Shown here: one piece after another, positions 59,122 to 64,000 of the stretch
How positions within the stretch are numbered: the stretch's first letter is position 1
How the letters are laid out: each line of letters starts with the position of its first letter
Assembly (NCBI RefSeq): GCF_050485565.1
Contig: NZ_JBJHBQ010000009.1
Coordinates: forward strand, 74,019-138,018
Direction of reading: 5' to 3'
DNA from: Glycocaulis sp050485565
GTDB taxonomy: Bacteria; Pseudomonadota; Alphaproteobacteria; Caulobacterales; Maricaulaceae
Length of the DNA: 64,000 nucleotides
The notes under the pieces: generated by a model
Database searches by the model: none
The model's input: only the letters and a program-made list of their open reading frames with translations
Told to the model about the DNA's origin: nothing
Made by a program: the position numbers and the translations under genes

Positions 59122-60081
59122 ATGGCCGGACTGGACATTCTCGAAGGGCGCCTCAGCGTGCCTGTCATTGGCGCGCCGCTTTTCATCATTTCCCATCCTG
59201 ATCTGGTCATCGCCCAGTGCAAGGCAGGGGTGGTGGGGTCCTTCCCGGCGCTCAATGCCCGCCCGCAGAGCCAGCTCGATGAATGGCTGGATCAGATCAC
59301 GTCAGAGCTGGACAGCTATAACCGCGCCAATCCGGACAAACCGGCTGCGCCCTTTGCCGTGAACCAGATCGTCCACCGCTCAAACGAGCGGCTGGAAGCG
59401 GACATGGAAACCTGCGCGAAATACAAGGTGCCGCTCGTCATCACCTCGCTGGGTGCGCGTGAGGAGCTCAACCAGGCCGTCCATTCCTGGGGCGGCAAGA
59501 CGCTGCACGACATCATCAATGTGCGCTTTGCCCGCAAGGCGCTGGAAAAGGGCGCGGACGGTCTCATTGCGGTGTGCGCAGGCGCAGGCGGCCATGCCGG
59601 CACGCTCTCGCCCTTCGCGCTGATCGCCGAAATCCGTGAGTTTTTCGATGGCCCGCTTCTGGTCTCCGGGGCCATTTCCACCGGTGCCGGCGTGCTGGCG
59701 GCGCAGGCCATGGGCGCGGACTATGCCTATATCGGCTCAGCCTTCATCGCGACGGCAGAGGCGCGCGCAAGTGAGAGCTACAAGCAGGGCATTGTGGAGG
59801 GGCGGGCGGACGATATCGTCTACACCAACCTCTTCACCGGCGTGCATGGCAACTATCTGAAAAAATCCATCACCGATGCCGGTCTTGATCCGGACAACCT
59901 GCCTGAAAGCGACCCTTCGAAGATGAATTTCGGTTCGGGCAGTAATTCGGCCGCCAAGGCGTGGAAGGATATCTGGGGTTCGGGTCAGGGGATTGGCTCG
60001 GTCGACAAGGTGCGCTCGACGGCAGAGTATGTGGACCTGCTCAAGGCCCAGTACGAGGCTGCGAAAAAGCGGGTTTGCTGA
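59122..60081 (+). CDS. Nitronate monooxygenase
   Basis: 319 aa, FMN-dependent TIM-barrel family that oxidises alkyl nitronates such as propionate-3-nitronate. Flavin and active-site blocks: VIGAPLFIISHPDLVIAQCKAGVVGSFPALNARP, AVNQIVHRSNERLE, GLIAVCAGAGGHAGTLSPFALI and GADYAYIGSAFIAT. ATG 59122 has GGGGAGG upstream; ATG 59101 would add 7 residues. Ends just before a weak hairpin at 60102-60130. Confidence 0.9.
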   Translation: MAGLDILEGRLSVPVIGAPLFIISHPDLVIAQCKAGVVGSFPALNARPQSQLDEWLDQITSELDSYNRANPDKPAAPFAVNQIVHRSNERLEADMETCAKYKVPLVITSLGAREELNQAVHSWGGKTLHDIINVRFARKALEKGADGLIAVCAGAGGHAGTLSPFALIAEIREFFDGPLLVSGAISTGAGVLAAQAMGADYAYIGSAFIATAEARASESYKQGIVEGRADDIVYTNLFTGVHGNYLKKSITDAGLDPDNLPESDPSKMNFGSGSNSAAKAWKDIWGSGQGIGSVDKVRSTAEYVDLLKAQYEAAKKRVC

Positions 60082-60205
60082 GGGGCCTTCCCTTCACTGA
60101 AACCCCGGAACACCGAAGGCGTATCCGGGGCCTGCCTCAGAGTTATTCTGCGTAAGGTCCCGGCTCTGCGCTGCGCTTGGCCGGGATTTCAGCGGTGGAG
60201 GAACT

Positions 60206-61324
<1,119 letters not shown>

Positions 61325-61423
61325 GAGGGTCTCTCCCGGTGTTTTCTGACTGTCAGGTGTGTCCCTGAAGTTGCGGTGAAGCTACCGGAAACGGCAGGTA
61401 TCTGCAATCTGGATGGCAATTAT

Positions 61424-61436
61424 GCAATAATATTGC
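61424..61436. promoter_or_regulatory. Candidate Lrp-type operator in the ald/lrp spacer
   Basis: GCAATA, one base, TATTGC is a perfect inverted repeat in an AT-rich patch unlike the surrounding GC-rich DNA. Related GCAAT words lie at about 61404 and 61416. AsnC/Lrp regulators of this type commonly bind such short AT-rich palindromes. Confidence 0.5.
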
Positions 61437-61520
61437 GGATTAATGGATTAAATCGGGTAATACTGCCATATTGGGTGTGCCGGGCGGGCCGGGAATCGCA
61501 AACTCTTCGAGAAATTGGCC

Positions 61521-62027
61521 ATGAACCTTGATGATACTGATCGCGCCCTGCTGACCCTTCTGCAGGCAGAGGGGCGTCTGACCAATGCGGAGCTGGCAGA
61601 GCGGGTGGGGCTGTCGCCTTCTGCCTGTCACCGGCGTGTCCGGGCGCTGGAGGCGCGCGGCGTCGTGACCGGATATGCCGCCCTGCTGAATGCGGATGCG
61701 GTGGGGCGGGGCCTTACCGTGCTGGTGCTGGTCACGCTGGAGAATCAGCGCCGCGAGACGATGCAGGCTTTCGAGACGGCGGTGGAGAAGGTGGAGGAGG
61801 TGATGGACTGCTACCTCACCACCGGCGCGGAAGATTATCTCTTACGCCTGATGGTGAATGATGCGCGCGATTATGAGCGCGTGCACCGCGAGCGGCTGTC
61901 CGGCCTGCCGGGGGTGGCGCGCCTCATCTCCAATATCGCCATGCGCAAGGTGTTTACCCGCACGGCCCTGCCGCTGGCTGGCGGTCAGGCCGGCTCGGCT
62001 ACCCGGAAAGCCGGGTCGGGGGTGTAA
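61521..62027 (+). CDS. Lrp/AsnC family transcriptional regulator
   Basis: 168 aa. The N-terminal HTH (LDDTDRALLTLLQAEGRLTNAELAERVGLSPSACHRRVRALEARGVVTGYAA) and the C-terminal RAM effector domain (VLVLVTLENQ, VMDCYLTTGAEDYLLRLMVNDARDYERVHRERLSGLPGVARLIS) match the AsnC family. Probably senses alanine or another amino acid and controls the divergent ald. ATG 61521 is chosen; a TTG two codons earlier is possible. The 3' end overlaps the convergent antiporter by 43 bp. Confidence 0.92.
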   Translation: MNLDDTDRALLTLLQAEGRLTNAELAERVGLSPSACHRRVRALEARGVVTGYAALLNADAVGRGLTVLVLVTLENQRRETMQAFETAVEKVEEVMDCYLTTGAEDYLLRLMVNDARDYERVHRERLSGLPGVARLISNIAMRKVFTRTALPLAGGQAGSATRKAGSGV

Positions 62028-63688
62028 GCCTCGATCACCTCCTGCATCCATTCGTGAATGTCGCTTTCGGGCACTTCCGCATAGCGCAGCAGCGCCAATG
62101 CGAAGTCGAGCCCTTCAGGCTGGCTGCGGTTGAGGATGGCGTGTATGCCGAGCGCCTGGTGGCGGCGCTGGTCAGCTTCGTCGGCGACCGCCACGAAGCG
62201 TTCCAGCTCGGGGAAGTTCTCGCGGATATAGGGCGTGATCTCCGCAGAGATCTCATAGCGTGGCTGGCAGACCGCGAGCGCACGCGCCTCGGTAACGTCG
62301 ATGGCTTTCAGTAGCCGCGTATCGGAAGGATCGCCGAAGGTCACCGCATAGCCATCGGTAATCGCAGCCAGAAACCGGTCCGGGTCGTTCTCCACGGCGA
62401 TCACGGGGATGCCAAAACGCGTCAGGGCGCTGTAGGCCATCCGCCCCGACGGTGTCATGGCGTAGATGAGGACGGGGCAATTCATCTCTTCGGGCGCGCT
62501 GACCGGTTTGCGGCTGGCGGTGGCATCGGCAATACGCCGGGCGATCTTGAGCCCCAGCGATGCCCAGGCCGGGGTCAGCGCGAGTGACAGCGCGCTCGCC
62601 GCGACCAGAATGCCTGTCAGCTCCGCGCCCAACGCCGCCGCAATGCCCGGCAGGGCCAGTATTACCAGACCGAACTCGGACCCCTGCGCCAGCGAAAAGC
62701 CGAGCTGCGCGCCGCCCGCAAGGCTCCATCTATTGATAATGGCGGCGGCCCAGGTGAGCGCGGTTTTCAGCACGAACAGCACGGCGAGCGCCGCGACGAT
62801 CCAGTGGGCCTGCGCCACCATCATGCGCCAGTCCAGCGCCATGCCGACCGTGATGAAGAAGAAGCCCAGCAATAGCGCGCCGAACGGTCTGGCTTCGGTA
62901 CGGATCACGGTCTTGAACGGAGTGTCGGCGATAATCATGCCGGCCAGGAAGGCACCCAGCGTCAGGGAGAGCTCCAGCGCGCCGGTGGCCGCCGCCGTTG
63001 CCAGCACCAGAAACAGGGCGGCAGCGGTGAATATCTCGTCATTGCGGGTCTTGGACAGCAGGCGGAAGAGCGGCCCGATCACGAAGCGTCCGGCGAGCAG
63101 GGCGGCGGCCACCGCCAGCAGCGCTTTGAGCGCCGACATGCCCAGAATGGCACCTAGATCTCCGCCCCCGCCTTCGGACAGGGCGACGGCGATGACCAGA
63201 AGGAAAATGCCTGCAATGTCCTGAAACACCAGAACGGCGGTCGCAGAACGGCCCAGCGGGCAGGTGGCAATGCCACGCTCGGCAAGCGTCTGCGTCACAA
63301 CCGCCGTTGCTGAAATGCCTGCTGCTGCCCCGATCAGCAAAGCCAGCAGCCAGTCCATGCCGGCCATCCAGCCGACAAGGCCGAAACCGGCCGTGCACAA
63401 GATCATCTGCAGGGGCGCAAGGCCGATCAGATCGCTCTTGCTTTCGCGCACGGTCTTCAGTGAGAAGCCCAGCCCGATATCAAACAGCAGGAAGACAACG
63501 CCGAGCTGCGCCAGCAGGCGCGTCGTGCCGTTCTCCTCGATCATTCCGAGGCCGAACGGGCCGATCAGCAACCCGGCCGCGATGAAGGTGACGATGGGCG
63601 AGGTTTTCAAGAGCCGCGCCAGCATGATGGCGGCAATACCGACGCCCAGCAGTTTCACCGCCGGCAGGATGGCTTCCACTTCGCTCAT
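61985..63688 (-). CDS. CPA2-family cation:proton antiporter (Kef-type) with degenerate RCK domain
   Basis: 567 aa. Roughly twelve membrane segments with LLFDIGLGFSLKTVRE, GISATAVVTQTLAERG and VFQDIAGIFLLVIAVAL, the Kef/CPA2 core. The C-terminal TrkA-N/RCK domain starts near residue 400 but its nucleotide loop is YAMTPSGRMA (410-415 AMTPSG) rather than GxGxxG, so ligand binding may be altered. Likely exports K+ or Na+ for H+. No glutathione-linked kefF neighbour is present. Confidence 0.88.
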   Translation of the reverse strand: MSEVEAILPAVKLLGVGIAAIMLARLLKTSPIVTFIAAGLLIGPFGLGMIEENGTTRLLAQLGVVFLLFDIGLGFSLKTVRESKSDLIGLAPLQMILCTAGFGLVGWMAGMDWLLALLIGAAAGISATAVVTQTLAERGIATCPLGRSATAVLVFQDIAGIFLLVIAVALSEGGGGDLGAILGMSALKALLAVAAALLAGRFVIGPLFRLLSKTRNDEIFTAAALFLVLATAAATGALELSLTLGAFLAGMIIADTPFKTVIRTEARPFGALLLGFFFITVGMALDWRMMVAQAHWIVAALAVLFVLKTALTWAAAIINRWSLAGGAQLGFSLAQGSEFGLVILALPGIAAALGAELTGILVAASALSLALTPAWASLGLKIARRIADATASRKPVSAPEEMNCPVLIYAMTPSGRMAYSALTRFGIPVIAVENDPDRFLAAITDGYAVTFGDPSDTRLLKAIDVTEARALAVCQPRYEISAEITPYIRENFPELERFVAVADEADQRRHQALGIHAILNRSQPEGLDFALALLRYAEVPESDIHEWMQEVIEAYTPDPAFRVAEPA

Positions 63689-63751
63689 GATTTCTGCGCC
63701 CGCCGTTGGAGTGTTGGGTTGGGAGTGTGGGAAGAGAGGATATGCTAGTAT

Positions 63752-63916
63752 ATGCGTATGGAGTTATTGCTTGCCATAAATATTGCTGCCGGCGGTCTGC
63801 TGTTGGCCGGGCTGATCCGCATTGTTTGGCCGTATGTTGCGAAGACTAGCGCACGGCGCAGGGCGGCAGAGCGTGATGAGCTGGACCGGGATTCGGTGCA
63901 CACCTCCACTGAATAA
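63752..63916 (+). CDS. Small single-helix membrane protein
   Basis: 54 aa. One hydrophobic helix (LLLAINIAAGGLLLAGLIRIVWPYVA) followed by a basic/acidic tail (RRRAAERDELDRDS). ATG 63752 lies 11 bases after GAGAGGA; ATG 63758 is the alternative. No family recognised. Divergent from the antiporter. Confidence 0.55.
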   Translation: MRMELLLAINIAAGGLLLAGLIRIVWPYVAKTSARRRAAERDELDRDSVHTSTE

Positions 63917-63965
63917 GGCGGACCTGCCTCTCGCCAATCGCGCAGTCAGGCGCTACATCCCCGCC

Positions 63966-64000
63966 ATGACCGAAGAACGCTATACCAGCCTTGAGCAGCT
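63966..64000 (+). CDS. Start of a CDS running past the window
   Basis: ATG 63966 opens a frame MTEERYTSLEQ that continues beyond the end. Too short to identify. A purine-poor region precedes it, so the start itself is uncertain. Confidence 0.35.
   Translation, partial: MTEERYTSLEQ

Overview
The window is about 64 kb of GC-rich chromosomal DNA from an alphaproteobacterium. The gene set fits the Hyphomonadaceae/Maricaulaceae side of the Caulobacterales (inference): DUF3035, DUF1178 and DUF983 proteins, a coxB-coxA-ctaB-small ORF-ctaG-coxC-DUF983-SURF1 cluster, an NDUFAF5-like methyltransferase beside comF, and a bacterial deoxyhypusine-synthase homologue beside a type III PLP decarboxylase. 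No phage, integrase, transposase, CRISPR array or plasmid function was seen. It reads as core genome with a few accessory genes.

Layout. 1-3.1 kb: 3' part of ileS, lspA and a DUF3035 lipoprotein. 3.3-9.1 kb: MarR regulator, methyltransferase, lipoprotein MsrB, UbiA, RsmE, a secreted TPR-like protein and glutamate-cysteine ligase. 9.3-11.6 kb: a polyamine pair (SpeY-like plus decarboxylase). 11.8-15.9 kb: phosphorus uptake, with PhnC, an unusual PhnD-PhnE fusion and a PstS-like protein preceded by five 7-bp Pho-box-like repeats at exact 11-bp spacing. 16-22 kb: pentapeptide-repeat protein, SecA, a parvulin-type lipoprotein, MutT and a Flp-pilin-like ORF overlapping mutT. 22-30.8 kb: DUF2306 protein, an AraC regulator next to a membrane-anchored HExxH protein, two methyltransferases, ComF, glutaredoxin, nitrilase, DUF1178 and a POT peptide transporter. 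30.8-36.3 kb: TonB receptor, retropepsin-like protein, TldD and a TPR protein. 36.5-42.9 kb: aa3-type cytochrome oxidase and its assembly factors. 43-53.5 kb: GNAT, EAL phosphodiesterase, YqgE, peroxiredoxin, RadC, Map, a tandem-domain secreted protein, an M28 peptidase, an Mph-type kinase, a thioesterase, a CinA-domain protein and a divergent ClpP. 53.5-64 kb: tRNA-Leu(UAA), a six-PAS hybrid kinase with a REC protein, a rhodanese, nitronate monooxygenase, alanine dehydrogenase with a divergent Lrp regulator, and a CPA2 antiporter.

Structure beyond genes: two families of paired, inverted palindromic repeats each occur twice, always between convergent genes. A third group of REP-like hairpins fills the two longest intergenic stretches. 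One convergent gene pair shares a 22-bp perfect palindrome as its overlap, so both proteins end in the same six residues. No single large undescribed system is evident. The best leads are the PhnDE fusion with its Pho array, the AraC/metalloprotease pair, the Mph homologue and the palindromic repeat architecture.
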